A stretch of 64,000 bases of DNA from Desmodus rotundus (GCF_022682495.2 NC_071397.1:14351082-14415081); one strand, 5' to 3'; numbered from the stretch's first letter, positions 33,661-45,615 are shown. Numbers and translations: made by a program. The notes: generated by a model not told the origin, from the letters alone.

Positions 33661-36080
33661 TTTTCACTTTGAGATGCAGCTGCTTTTGGAGTGGGTTGAT
33701 GGAGAACACAATTCATCAGCAGAACCCCAGTCTCCCTCCCATTCTTGGAGGGATAGATTCAGCCCTGTTCACCTTATAAATTAACATCTATGCGTTGCGT
33801 GTTTTTACGGAACAAATCATAATCTCTACACTAAAAGAGTATCTAGTATAACAGTATAAAGCAAATGAATGTAAATTAACTGGAATGTTTTGAGCTCATT
33901 GCAGGTGTTCAAAGTAGTTTATGGCAATTTCGTTATGATTGGTTATAACTATTGTTTTCCAATAATCCCATATTTAATAATTCAGATAACTTAAAAAATG
34001 AAAATTGTGTTGTGATATTAGACTTTTACTCCCCCACCCAACAGGTTTAATTTCTCACTTCTCTTGATCAGTTGCCTGGTTTCTGTCTGGTTCTATCTGG
34101 ACATAATGGAATGAAATATCAAAACGGTCTCCTGAATTCTGCTTCATTTCTCTTCTCTTGTTAATTTACCATAATCTCAAGCCGTGGAAATGAAGAGAAA
34201 CTTAGGTTACGTGGATTGTGCTTGCTTTTCCCTCTGAGAAGGAGAATAGATTTCCCAAAGAAGAAGAGCCTTTTTATTCACTCTAGCATTCTATCAAAGA
34301 GACAGATCATGGTTTCAGGGCCAGTAGACCACAAGTCGCCTTCCCGTTCTTTTCACTAGGAAGCACACACTATCTGTCAAGTAGGGATTCTCTAAAAACA
34401 TGCATGCTGCTCCGGGAAGTATCTGTGTCACCGTGACCTTCTACAGAGAAATGGAAATTTCATACGGAAGTTTGAACACGATGATTCTGTGTTAATAGTT
34501 CTGCCAACATCTACAGAGAAATTATCGTAGTTAATATCAGCGAATGCCTCCAATAGCCTTCAAGCCAGGGCTTTCTGGGGTGGTGAAGGCACAAGGGAAA
34601 ATACTCTGAGAAACTGATCCTGAGAAACTGACCTTGATTTGCCCTGAGGTTGTCACTCAAATGTTCATTGGTTTGTAAAGAAATACTTGAGCCTCAGGAG
34701 TAGATAGGCATCTTGCCAATTTCCATAATGGGAGGAGCCACCAGGCTAGAATATTCAGAGCATATCCTCATACCTCAAAAAGACAGAGGCGTCTTTGAAA
34801 GCACTTGAAATCCAGAGATATATCTAGAAGAAAAAATCTATAGAGTCCTACTCACCACCATGTTCAGACAAATGTGTATATCCTGCATTTATGTTTGTTG
34901 CCTCTGTCTGCTGAAGACTTTTAATCAATGGGTATCACCCTTTTGAAAATTGTGAAACACAAGCAAATTGCAGAGGGGTAAATTGACTTCAGAGACTAAC
35001 CTGTTTTCTTAAATTTTGCATGAATTGCTGTATATTCATTTGTTTGTTATTCAACAATCATTTTTTTAAGACCCAGCATCGCAACATTGACATTAGTACC
35101 AGATTTGCATACTTTCTTTCTAAAACACATTTTTTTTTGAATTTTGTTAGTTGCTCAAAAAATTTTTATTTACTATAGGAAATATTCATATTCAACTTGG
35201 AATTCATCACCAATCAGCATTGGTCAACATGCTGATTGTGAGTCACACCATTACCCTTTATAAACATGTTGCTTCATTAGTTCAACTTGCTTTGTTCATT
35301 CTCTATGTCTCTATTTGTCATTGCTTGTACTGAAATTTGATGCCATTTTCTGTCCACCATCCAATCTTTTTTCATTTCTCATTACCAGGTTTGATACCCA
35401 TCTTCTCTATGTAGTTTATTCAACTACCTGAGCAATCCAAATTTTTCCTTTGACATTCTACAGCACAGATCATCTATGATACTCTTTTAACCTCCTTATA
35501 ATTTAATTGTGAAACCATATCTTAAGTGCAAAGCATTCTACCATGTGATGATGTTAATTTTGTGACCCAGACTCTAACTGCTGTAGAAATGTTGAAAAGA
35601 GAAAAATCAATGAAAAATATTTATGTTCCCATTTAATTTCAAGCACAAATTAAAGCAGATGTTTCTCGATGTAAAATCCAGTGCTTCTTTGAACTTGGAA
35701 GTTGTGCCAACTTCTGGATAAACAAGGACATTTTTCTGGCAAAAATCAGAGAAGTGATGAGTTTCTGGCATTCTAACTCCCCCTTAATGGAGGTAGAAAT
35801 AAAAGGCAACAGCTGTTTATCATGCTTTATTGAGACTGCAAATTTGATCATTTAAATGCTGAATTGGTTCATTCAAAACCATGCATTGGGTAAGTTTTCT
35901 GAAAACTGATGAATATACAAGTAGGATTTTTGGGAGAGGTTATTCTTCTCCAAGTAATTGAAGGGGAATGTTATTGTCCAGCAAGGTAAAGCTGTGTAGA
36001 AGGGCTTGTGGGGAACTAGGTATTTAAGACACTGTTGGGCCAGAGGATAAGTTAGTAGTTCATCTACCTCCCCTAAACCT
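33660..36080. other. Unassigned sequence
   Basis: About 2.4 kb without a recognised gene or family. Small ORFs (35,151-35,333 plus, 35,639-35,851 and 35,873-36,109 minus) carry no domain. Codon-level or splice support is absent. Confidence 0.4.
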
Positions 36081-36081
36081 T

Positions 36082-36402
36082 TGCTTTTCAAATTTGAATG
36101 TGCATGCAAATCACCTGGGGATCTTAATAAAAATGCAGTTTCTAATCAAAAAGTCCTGGGATAGGGCCTAGATTCTGCATTTCCAATAAGCTGCCACGTG
36201 ATACAAATTATGTATTTTGCCATGTATAACGCACACCCATGTTTTGTGTGCATTATACACAGGATTTTTATACCCATGGTATGTAATTATTGTACCTATG
36301 AATAATGTACATCCTTACTTTTCCCTCAAAAATTTGGGCAAAAAGTTGTTCACATTATACATGGTAAAATATGGTACATCTTGAGTAGCAAGGCCCTAAA
36401 TC
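36082..36402 (+). mobile_element. MER5A (hAT-Charlie), split by a hairpin element
   Basis: Left part 36,082-36,208 shows tgcatgcaaatcacctgggg, aaaaatgcagtttctaat and gggatagggcctagattctg in MER5A order. The right part resumes at 36,377 with cttgagtagcaaggccc, the MER5A end. The missing centre is occupied by an inverted-repeat element (36,211-36,373). It is a non-autonomous DNA transposon without coding capacity. Confidence 0.75.
36211..36373. mobile_element. Small inverted-repeat transposon (MITE-like) in MER5A
   Basis: A 163-bp element. Its left end tgtattttgccatgtataac pairs with the right end (reverse complement catattttaccatgtataat), giving inverted repeats of about 24 bp with a few transitions. 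Inside, gcacacccatgttttgtgtg is followed by cattatacacaggatttttat, also partly self-complementary. It is flanked by ta on the left and gta on the right, so a TA target is possible. No transposase. I recall similar gtataatgcgcaccc elements in other genomes but cannot name the family. Confidence 0.7.
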
Positions 36403-36974
36403 ATCTTTCTCCCACTGACATGACCATTTTCCACCATCTCTCACTAACCTGACAGCATCCATTAGTGTAACAAGAAAGATGCTGCCACATGTCAAGGTCA
36501 AGGAGCTGCCCAAGGAGTTTTATTGTAAAATAATGACTTCCAATGCATTTCCTTGGGAGCCAGTTATAGATGGGCATTAAGTGTAGTTGAATAATTTATT
36601 GAGTGTTGTCTATATGTAAGTCATAAAAACAGAGATAAATAGACCTGTTTATGATTATGATATTAGCTTATTTCACTTGCAAAAATCTTCAGCATTGTAG
36701 AGGTGTGGGAACATTAGGATATCAAAAATTACTCAGAGTTATCTAATGGGCGCAATACTTCATCTACATCAGCTGTGGAATAATTAGAATTGAGTTGCTA
36801 ATGAAAAGAGCAATACTTCTTCCTCTGCCTCAAAGGGAAAAAAGTCTGGGAAGGAAAATTGAGGGATGTTGGTAGTAATTGCAATTGTAATAAGAATATT
36901 TTTATAAGTTCTAATCAGAAAAATTCTAATAATTCTATGTCCCCCAATTTCACCCCCTTTATTTGCAAAATGTC
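36403..36974. other. Unassigned sequence
   Basis: Nothing recognised; AT-rich, no ORF above 60 codons. Confidence 0.4.
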
Positions 36975-37150
36975 ACTGCTGTTCATTCATTGATTCACTT
37001 ATTCTCTTGTTTAATCAATATTTGCTATATGCCAGATATTTTTCTTGGTCTTGGGGAAAGATCACAGTGAATGAGAAAACATTACCGGCTATATGGAGCT
37101 TATGTAACACTGAGAATGAGAACATAAAGTAAATGAATATAGAAATAGAC
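36975..37150 (-). mobile_element. L2 LINE 3' end, antisense
   Basis: gttcattcattgattcacttattc, tatttgctatatgccagat, gatcacagtgaatgagaaaac and tatggagcttatgtaacac follow the antisense L2 order. Confidence 0.7.
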
Positions 37151-38865
37151 AACAAACGATCTAAGAGAGGAGAATGCTTTGAATAGGGTTAAGTGACAGT
37201 GGTTGGGAAGGAAGTTGCCTCAGAGGCCATATGCATGCCATTGCCCACTGTCTCAGGCACAGAACTTTGTCATGATACTTCAATTTGTAACTAAGCATTC
37301 CCTGCCCCTGAGGGCATTTCCTTAGAGTGTGAGGGATGATTTCCATGTCCTCCACGTCACCATTAATTAAATAGATTTACAGCAACATTGATTTATGTTC
37401 TGAGAGCCTAAAAAAGAGCTACACAGTTAGTATTTTTCCTTCCCCTATTATCTTACCATATCTATAATTTAAGATGATTGGTTCTGTATGATTAAGGAAA
37501 TATAAAGTTTTGTGGAAACATAAATAAGGACGATACCAGGGATCCCAAAGGACTCAAAGTGGGATTGTGAAGACAGGGCATTGACATTGCAGTGGGACAG
37601 GTGAACAGGCTTTCCACAGGCAAGAGGATACACGTGTTCTGGACTTCAGGAAGTTGTAGACAAAGGCTTCGAAGGGAAGGGAAATTAGCATTTGGTGGAT
37701 ATCCTACTGTGTTGCTCCTGGTATTGTATATGCCAAATCCAGGAACCCATGTTCCTTCCATACTTGACGGTGCTATTCACAGAGAGAAGGAGATCCAAGA
37801 TTCAAACTTGGAATGCCTCATGATGGTAAATGTCCAGATAATAGGGATACCTTAGAGAAGGTAAGAAGAATCACAAGCATGAGTGCAAGCTCTTGGATCC
37901 TCAGAGATTTATGACCAGTACAAGGTGCGATGTAGACACATGTGCTCCGCTATATCAATAGGTTCCTACTATGTTGCTCTTTGGAAACTCACTTCATGTC
38001 TCCTATCAAATTTCCTTTAGAAATCGGGCTGTCGCTTTGCTCTCCACTCTGCGTCGGTATGTTATGCAGATGACTTGGTACCTGATCTTAGTAATTGAGC
38101 TCACTTTATGTACTCCATACTATTTTTAGGTATCTGAATGTTCTACTGTCCACCTGCCCTATTGCCATTCTTACCCATGTCTGTCCTTTGACCACTAGAA
38201 GTGACTCACATTGTAGCAAAACTGGAGACAGAATGGCAAGTCGTAGACTGCCTGCGTGTAAATTGATATAACTCTGAAGCAGATGTTTAGAGTGTTAAGT
38301 CTCTCTACATTTTCTGACTCCCTTGAGTGTGATTCAGAGTCAAAATGCATTTATGTTTGAACTTTCCATTCAAAAAGGACATTTGATTATATTTCTAAAA
38401 TTTGAAATTCATGGATTTGTAATAAAATGATGGATGAAATGCAGATGTTCGCTTCATTAAGGGAGCTACTCATTTATGTCAAATTCATGAATAAACATCA
38501 GAAGCAGAATTGCTGTAATTGAACAAAAATTTCCCATAGATGACATTTACTAACTTGCTTTAGATTTTCATCAACAGTAATGGTCCATGCCACAGCCCAA
38601 AAGCAGCTGATTTTTTCATTTTTAAAGTTTCTATTTGCTTGAATATTATTAGTGTACAACTTGGAAAAGTACCAAGAACATATAATTTAAGTAAATAATT
38701 TGAGATTGAACGCCTTTTCTCTTTAGAATGTCATTAGTTATCCCAGTTTTAAATGAATTGATATGTAAATGTGTTTTCTATTATCTAAAGTAAATATGAC
38801 TCCAGCATAAACAATCATGTGCCCGAAATAATAATACCTGCCCTACTTATCTCATAGACAGACAA
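37151..38865. other. Unassigned sequence
   Basis: No gene or family recognised. Overlapping short ORFs on both strands at 37,492-37,855 have no domain. Confidence 0.4.
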
Positions 38866-39215
38866 ATGTATTCATCTATTCGCCATTTAACAATTATGTA
38901 CTGAATGCTGATTTTATGCCAGGCACTCTGATAGCGTAATTTTCTCACAGGACTATAAATGGGAGTGACTCCATTATAAAATAATTGAAATTTTATACTA
39001 ATTGATCAGCCAACATTCTAATTCTCAATGTAACCTTTTAAAGTAGGTAAATATTATTCTAGTTTTGCCAACTAGGAAACAGAAACTCAGGAAAGTTAAG
39101 ATGCATGCCCACATTCATACAGCTTGTAAACATGAGAACTTTCCTTGCGTTGGTTTGGACCCAAGGTTTTCTCTTTCCAAGGCCCTTCGTCTTTCCGCTT
39201 CACCACAGGACTCCA
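38866..39215 (-). mobile_element. MIR SINE, antisense, with inserted bases
   Basis: Reverse MIR: tatgtactgaatgctgattt and tatgccaggcactctgatag at 38,895-38,940. After about 65 unrelated bases, taaagtaggtaaatattattc, ctaggaaacagaaactcagg, aaagttaagatgcatgccc and catacagcttgtaaacatg follow. These match the antisense MIR order nearly end to end. Confidence 0.75.
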
Positions 39216-39404
39216 TTACTTTGATAGATGTGACTATTTTCTGCATCCGTTGCAGCTACTTTTTAATTATAACCCTAACTGTCTTCTGCACTGAACCTTG
39301 CAGTTTCCAAGTTAGTCTTCATAATAACCCTGAAAAGTTTGCAAGAGTATAATTACTGCACTTGATATTCAGCCTCTTCATCGTACTTACTTTGTTGAGT
39401 ATTA

Positions 39405-39540
39405 ACTCAACCACTGTCTCCTGCCAGCCTATCACTTCTTGGAGCCAAGGACTATGCTTTCCTTATTTTTCTATCTTTTTACCTAGTGTAATGCTGGGCA
39501 CACAACAGGGGCTCTGTAAATTGAATTGAAATTAATGTTT
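39405..39540 (+). mobile_element. L2 LINE 3' end
   Basis: cttggagccaaggactatgc, tacctagtgtaatgctggg and acaggggctctgtaaattg give the terminal L2 order in sense orientation. Confidence 0.65.
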
Positions 39541-40445
39541 CTGAAGCTATTTCCTTATCTATATTCACAATAATAATACAAATCTACACTAAAAGTTTAC
39601 ATTGTGTCCAATATCTTCTTGTTTAAGAAATTTGTATTTAGTGTGGAATAGATTTCCATCAAAACAATTAAAATAAAATTAACAGCTTTCTGTTTGATGG
39701 AATGGGTTCAGATCTGATACCATATTAACAGAAAGCTGAAAACTGTGGACTATTTGCAAACATAAAGCCCTGTTATTATCTCTGAAAAATATACTACTAC
39801 CCTTTCAAAGATCATTTCTGTTTGTTTTCAGACATCACAATTCCACTTTGTTTTTTAATAGAGATTTGAAATATAGTTTTAAAATATATACCCTTAAAAT
39901 ATGTCATTATTCTTATGTTTATTGTTTCAAAGCAGAACTGGGAATACCAGAGATGTTCAGCATTAGCTTGAGTGTGTTCAGTGGGTTGATTGTTCTCCCA
40001 AAGTCTATAACATGCCGATGGTTACGTGGCCTGTGTCAAACCGCTTGTACAAACATGAGCTACTATTTACAGTTCAATGCTGAGTTCCTGAGTAAATAGC
40101 ACTGAAGTTTTAAATGTGCCTTGTGAGGATTACATTTTGGAAACTGTGATCCATATCAGATAATTACTAAGGACTCTTGTTAAACTGTGTAAACTTCAAT
40201 TAATTTGTTGTGGGGGGGGAGGGGAGTGTAAGGAGACTAAATAGTAGTGGAAAAATATAATAAAAATGGAATTAAAATATAAAAGTACAGCTCATACAGC
40301 ACCAAATATCTATATGCTTGACAACATTGGGAATGTTCAAATTATTTAGAAAAATCTAATATTTTGAAAGAAAAATAATAGAAAATATTAATTAGACATC
40401 ATTGAATATGGTTGTGATACTGCTATTAAAATAAAGCAAATAATA
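39541..40445. other. Unassigned AT-rich sequence
   Basis: No gene or family recognised. A G run (tgtgggggggga) lies at 40,209-40,220. Confidence 0.4.
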
Positions 40446-40941
40446 GAGTTCATGGAAGTAATTTTATTTTTTGGCATTATTATTTTTAATTGCAGGATTG
40501 ACAATGCTTATACATCCATGTGTATATGTTTGTGTGTGTAACTTTTTAATAAAATTATATTTTATGAAATATGCTATTACAGTTGTCCTGATATTCCCCC
40601 CTGTGCCACTCTTTCACCCAGCATTCCTCACTCCCTCAGGCAATCCCTCCACTGTTGTTCATGTCCATGGGTCATGAATATCAGTTCTTTGGCCACTCCA
40701 TTTCCTGTATTGTACTGTACCTCCCCATGGCTATTCTGTAACTACCTATTTGTGCTTCTTAATCCCCTCACCTCTTCACTCATTCTCCCACACCTCCCTC
40801 CCACCTGGCAACCATCAAAATGCTCTCCGTATCCATGATTCTGTCTTTGTGCTTCTTGTTTGCGTAGTTTCTTTTTTAGATTCAATTATTAGATATGTAT
40901 TTATGGCCATTTTATTGTTCATAGTTTTGATCTTCTTTTTC

Positions 40942-41795
40942 TTAACTAAGTCCCTTTAACATTTCATATAATAAGAGCTTAGTGATGATGAACTTTTTTA
41001 GTTTTTTCTTTTCTGGAGAGCTCTTTATCTACACTTCCATTCTAAATGATAGCTTTGCTTGGTAAAGCAATCTTGGCTATAGGTCCCTTCTTTTCATGAC
41101 TTTGAATATTTCTTGCCAATCCCTTCTAGCCTGCAAAGTTTCTTTTGAGAAATCAACTGATAGTCTTATGGGAACTCCCTTGGGGTAACTAGATGCTTTT
41201 CTCTTGCTGCTTTTAAGATGTTCTCTTTCTTTGGGTTTTTAATTATGATGTGTCTTAGAGTGGTCCTCTTTGCATTCATCTTGTTTGGGACTCTCTGTGC
41301 TTCTCGGACTTGCAAGTCTATTTCCTTCATCAAATTAGGGAAGTTTCCTTTCACTAGTTTTTCAAATAGATTTGCAATTTCTTGCTCTTTCTCTTCTCCT
41401 TCTGGCACCCCTACGATGTGAATATTGGAAGGCTTGAAGTTGTTTCAGAGGCTGCTTATACTATCCTCATTTTTTTTTTGATTCTATTTTCTTCTTGTTA
41501 TTCTGATTGGTTGTTTCTCTCCTTTATGTTCCAAATCATTGAGTTGATTCCTGGCTTCATCTACTCTACTGATGCTTCCCTGTAAATTGTTCTTTATTTC
41601 AATTAGTGAATCCTTCATTTAGGATGCAGTCTTTTTTATGCTGTTGAGGTCCTCATTAAGTTCCTTGAGCTTCCTTATGACCAGTGTTTTGGACCCTGTA
41701 TCTGATAGATTGCTTATCTCCATTTTGTTTAGCTCTTTTTCTGGAGTTTTGATTTGTTCTTTCATTTGGGCCATGTTTCTTTGTCTCCTTGTTAT
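40942..41795 (-). pseudogene. ORF1 relic of the complete HAL1
   Basis: Minus-strand LINE-1 ORF1p remains. The N-terminus reads TRRQRNMAQMKEQIKTPEKE followed by LNKMEISNLSDTGSKTLVIR (41,792-41,619). The RNA-binding and C-terminal parts follow: EIANLFEKLVKGNFPNLMKE, RTTLRHIIIKNPKKENILKA (41,408-41,166). The end EFIITKLLLYEMLKGLS reaches a stop at 40,942. The codon where ORF1 should start (41,793-41,795) is ATA rather than ATG. At least two frameshifts separate the blocks. ORF1p trimerises by a coiled coil and coats the element RNA; this copy cannot be made. Confidence 0.85.
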
Positions 41796-43061
41796 TTGGC
41801 AGCCTCCCTGCATTTGTTCCTATGAATGAGGTAGAGCTGCCTTGACTCCGTATCTTGGTAGTGTAGCCTAATGTAGTAGGTGTTCTGTAGGGTCCAGTGG
41901 CACAGCTTTCCCTTTCACTGAAGCTGGGTACTTGAGATGCACCCTTTGTGTGGGGTGAGTACACCCTCCTCATGTAGTTGAGGCTTGGTTGCTGGTGGCA
42001 CGTCAATGGGAGGGATATACTCAGGCCAGTCAGCTGGAAGGATTGGCTGTGACCACTTACCACCAACTTCCACCTTCCATGGAGGATCAGTTCTGTAGGG
42101 GCAGTGTGGTGGTGCTCTGACATGGCCTCTACCTGTTCACTGAGTGCACTGGCCCTGAAGTTTTCCAGGTGGTGCAGGCCAAATTCAGCCCCCACCTGTG
42201 TTTTCCTCAGGGACATCCTGCCTGAGCTATAAAGCAATCTGAAATGGCTGCTACATGTGCTGGGCTTGGGGATTCCCAAGTGAAGCCAAGCTGTGAATCT
42301 AGGCTGGCTGCTGCTAATGCTGGTCCTGGGGCTCAATGAGGCCAGCTGCTGTTTGTTTGATAGGATTTATGGACTTATGAAGCATTAGCCAAGACCAGCC
42401 ATTCATATGGCAAAGCAGTTCCAGTGGGCCTATAAATTGGGTGGATTGGAGCTTTTGGGGATCTCCAGGGTGGGTCACACAGCGTTAGCCAGGTTGATGG
42501 AGTCTCAGATATGATACCAGCTTGCCAGCCCTGTGGGAGGAGGATTTACAAATGGGACAATGGCCTCTGCTCACCTTTATGGCAGGCACTTCAGTTTCTC
42601 CCTGTATGCCACTGGTGACTTTCAAGTTGCTACCCTGGTGCTAGAGCTCAGAGGGAGTGAATCTGAGTAGGTGAGTCCATGTGTGGGTTCTTTAAGAGCA
42701 ACTGCTTGGGGGGTCTAGCAGTTTCTTCCACTGACTCAATCCCCACTGGTTTTTGCAGCCAGAAGTTGTGGGGACTTATCTTCCTGCCACTGGAACCCTG
42801 GACTAGGGGCCTGGTTTAAGGCTGGGACTTCTCACTCCCAAGGTAACCCTCCCAAATTTTTGTCTACCATGTAGGGGTGAGGGACCAGCCTGTTCCACAT
42901 CTGTACTCCTTCTACCAGTCTGGATGGGTGTGGTTTCCTTAATTTTGTAGTTGTCAGACTTACATTCAACTCGATTTCTGGCGATTCTGAGTGATGGTTG
43001 TTCTATATTTTAGTAGTCATTTTGATTCGGTTTTGTGAGGAGGCAAGCTATGTCTGTCTAC

Positions 43062-43073
43062 ACCACCATCTTG
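43062..43073 (-). promoter_or_regulatory. YY1-like motif at HAL1 5' end
   Basis: ccatcttg read as caagatgg on the element strand, about ten bases inside the 5' end fixed by the TSD. This is where the YY1 site sits in other mammalian L1 5' UTRs. Activity is inferred, not shown. Confidence 0.55.
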
Positions 43074-43104
43074 ATTGGAAGTTGAGTTTATGAAAATAAT
43101 TTTA

Positions 43105-43820
43105 AATCATTAGTACATAAAATCCTCCTGAAATAATGCAAAGTCCTTGTGATGAGGACACGCTCATCGCAAAAGAAGTCCTTTATGAAAAGAATTGGAC
43201 AGTGTAGGCTATTTAAATTAAAAATGTAGACACACTTATTAGATGAAACAGAAATAATTTTCCATATGACTAAATACAAAGAATTATGTATGAATAGTTG
43301 AGTTAACAAATGTAAAGTGATTTCTGTAGTGTAAATGAGTAATTCAGTAATTTTGTTTCATGCTTTCCTGATTTTTTTATTAACCTTGATTTCTAATATT
43401 GATAAAGAATATAGCAGTGAAAAAAAACAAATCTCCAAGAATTGTTTGCCCAAGTTGCTAAACTAGCCTTCAGCATTATGATAAACATTCATAAAATTTT
43501 CAAGTTAAAACTAGTTAGCTGGCCATGCTGGTAAGATTTAGTTAGAGCATTTTTTAAAAAAATCTGGAATAAAGATTAAGAAATTTCCTCCATTTAAGAA
43601 TGAAGTACACAGAAACATATGGTCAGGTTATGAGTTCTTGTAAAATACTCTGTGTAGATGATTCTTTTTTCATAGGTTTCTCTCTCATGAAAACCCATAG
43701 ATGATCTTTTAGAGGAATATAGAAGTAACTTTAAATAACTAAAATTATAAGGATACAAGGTATCTCTAGGCTCCCAAATCTTCAAATTATCCAAATAATC
43801 TGATGCAACATTTAAAAAAA
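43105..43820. other. Unassigned AT-rich sequence
   Basis: No gene or repeat recognised; short minus-strand ORFs at 43,088-43,309 and 43,594-43,794 lack domains. Confidence 0.4.
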
Positions 43821-43824
43821 ACTA

Positions 43825-43920
43825 AAACCCCATAATGCCTTCCCAAGACCTTCTGACTCAGCAAGATTTGGATGAGATCCAGCAATCCTTATAGTCAGCC
43901 CAGATGAAGAGAACCATTAA
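43825..43920 (-). mobile_element. MER5A remnant, antisense
   Basis: ccttcccaagaccttctgac, tcagcaagatttgg and gatccagcaatcc match the reverse complement of the MER5A centre. Confidence 0.5.
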
Positions 43921-43969
43921 ATCTGGTTATCTGCAGGAGAGAAGTGATTTAGAAAGGTTAGAATATGTT

Positions 43970-44472
43970 TATGAAACGGCACTCCAACCCATGTTCACAG
44001 CAGCATTATTCACAATAGCAGAAAATGGAAGCAACCCAAGTGACTATTGATGGATAAATGGATAAACAAAATGTGGTATATATACACATACAGTCGAATA
44101 TTATTCAGCTTTAAAAAGCAAGCAAACCCTGACACTTGCTATAATATGAGTGACCCTTGAGGGCATTATGTTAAAAGAAATTGGTCAGACACACAAAAAA
44201 ATTCTGTATTATTCCACTTATACGAGATGTGTAGAGTAGTCAAATTCATAGAAACAAAAGTAAAATGGTGCTTACCAGAGGCTTGGGGGCGGGGAATGGG
44301 GAGTTGTTTCATGGGTAGAGAATTTAAGTTTTACAAGATGAAAAAGTTTTGGAGAAGGGTTTTACAGTATTTTAAATATACTTAACACTACTGAACTGTA
44401 CACTAACAATGGTGAAGATGGTAAATTTTATATTATATACATTTTACCACAATTGAACATTAAAAAAAAAAC
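43970..44472 (+). mobile_element. L1M 3' end
   Basis: Older LINE-1 tail in sense orientation: tcacagcagcattattcac, aatggaagcaacccaagtga, gatggataaatggataaac, then attccacttatacgagatg and cttaccagaggcttgggg. The terminus actgaactgtacactaac is followed by atacattttaccacaattg and an A run. It is from an L1MA/L1MB-like family, distinct from the bat-specific tails. Frames are closed. Confidence 0.85.
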
Positions 44473-44484
44473 TTCAGTGTTAAA

Positions 44485-45525
44485 AATATAATTTTCTGAA
44501 CCACATTTTTGCTGTGGAACTGCCCTGTGAAAACATGTTATAATAACAGATGGTATCATAGCCAAATCAAAATAAAGTTTTTTTTTTTTTAATTGTGAAT
44601 TTGGCCTATCTCTTTCTCAGCAGCAGAACCCAAGGGAGTCTTTCCTTCTGCAGGGCTTATCCATCAAAGGGAAGAAGATATGAGAGCAGGTCAGTTTAAT
44701 AAGATTCTGGATCAAACATGGCATAATTAGAGGAAAATTCTCTGATCTGGATGATCAAAAATACCCTCAGAGTGCACCCGACACTTTCATATAAAAGTGA
44801 ATGGAAAATAATGCTTACTATTAATTTTATTCAACATTACATTTTACAGACTGCTTTTCTCAGATTGAAAAAAATAGGTAAAATTCTTAACCTAGGTATT
44901 GACTCACTTTGAAGATTCAGCAGCCTCTTACAAAAAGAGCTCCATCCTATAATTTATCAGCACCTCTCTGGAAGCTCCCAGCATATTAATAGCTTGGTGA
45001 TTCATAGTTCCCAGCTTAGAGTCTGTGCTGGGTAGTTTATTTATTAGTCTGTGTTACATTATCCCAGATGAAGTAAACTCAGGTATTAGCATAGGAAGCA
45101 GAAGCAGAGAGAAAGTAATCCCTGGAAACTCATCAAACCTAATTCTGAGCATTACGTGATCATGGCAGTTGCTACCTTGACAACTGGAAAATTCACATCT
45201 TAAATGAAAACATTAAATTACTTCAACCATAAGAACAAACAGAAAAGTCACATGGGTATGAATGTTGACTGTGTATGCCTAGGCATACTTGTGTAATTAA
45301 TAAACCATCAAAAAGCACATTTTTTGTAATAGCCCATTAGTTGTAGATTTTTGTTTAATTTTGGTTATTTACTTATACAGAAAATTGAGATGAGTATGTC
45401 TTCAGAAAACTTTAATTTTTTAATTCCTCAAAGCTGCCCCAAATAAAATTAACATGAATAATTACCCTTAATTTCCACATTCTGAACTTGTCAGAGTGCT
45501 ATGCATTTAATTAAACAAACCTGTA
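44485..45525. other. Unassigned sequence
   Basis: No gene recognised. A 14-base T run lies near 44,577-44,590. Confidence 0.4.
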
Positions 45526-45529
45526 TTTG

Positions 45530-45615
45530 CCAATGTATAAAGCATGACTGCATGTTGGTAATGTTAAGTTCCTGCCCTCAAGGATTTTGCAATTTATTAG
45601 AAAAAGAGGTGTAAC
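45530..45615 (-). mobile_element. L2 LINE fragment, antisense
   Basis: gttcctgccctcaaggattttg followed by caatttattagaaaaagagg is an L2 antisense block. Short and diverged. Confidence 0.5.

Larger units (their letters stand above)
40446..43104 (-). mobile_element. Complete HAL1 (half-L1 without ORF2) with TSD
   Basis: A full-length ORF2-less LINE-1 derivative in reverse orientation. The 21-bp flanks at 40,446-40,466 and 43,084-43,104 match at 18 positions (three transitions) and are the TSD. On the minus strand the cut reads attt/aaaatt, an L1-endonuclease site. The element runs from a 5' UTR with a YY1-like motif (43,083-41,796) through an ORF1 relic (41,795-40,942) directly into a roughly 470-bp 3' UTR related to L1 3' UTRs and a T-rich end. 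It would move only with L1 ORF2p supplied in trans. Confidence 0.85.

Noticed and set aside
40560..40980. Interpreting the 40 kb element as an L1 that lost ORF2 after insertion
   Set aside because: The TSD and both ends are intact and a second copy (19,856-21,597) has the same ORF1-to-UTR passage, which favours an ORF2-less source element; kept as an alternative to be tested.
44577..44590. T run as the tail of a processed pseudogene
   Set aside because: No transcript-like sequence lies to its right and no TSD is visible.
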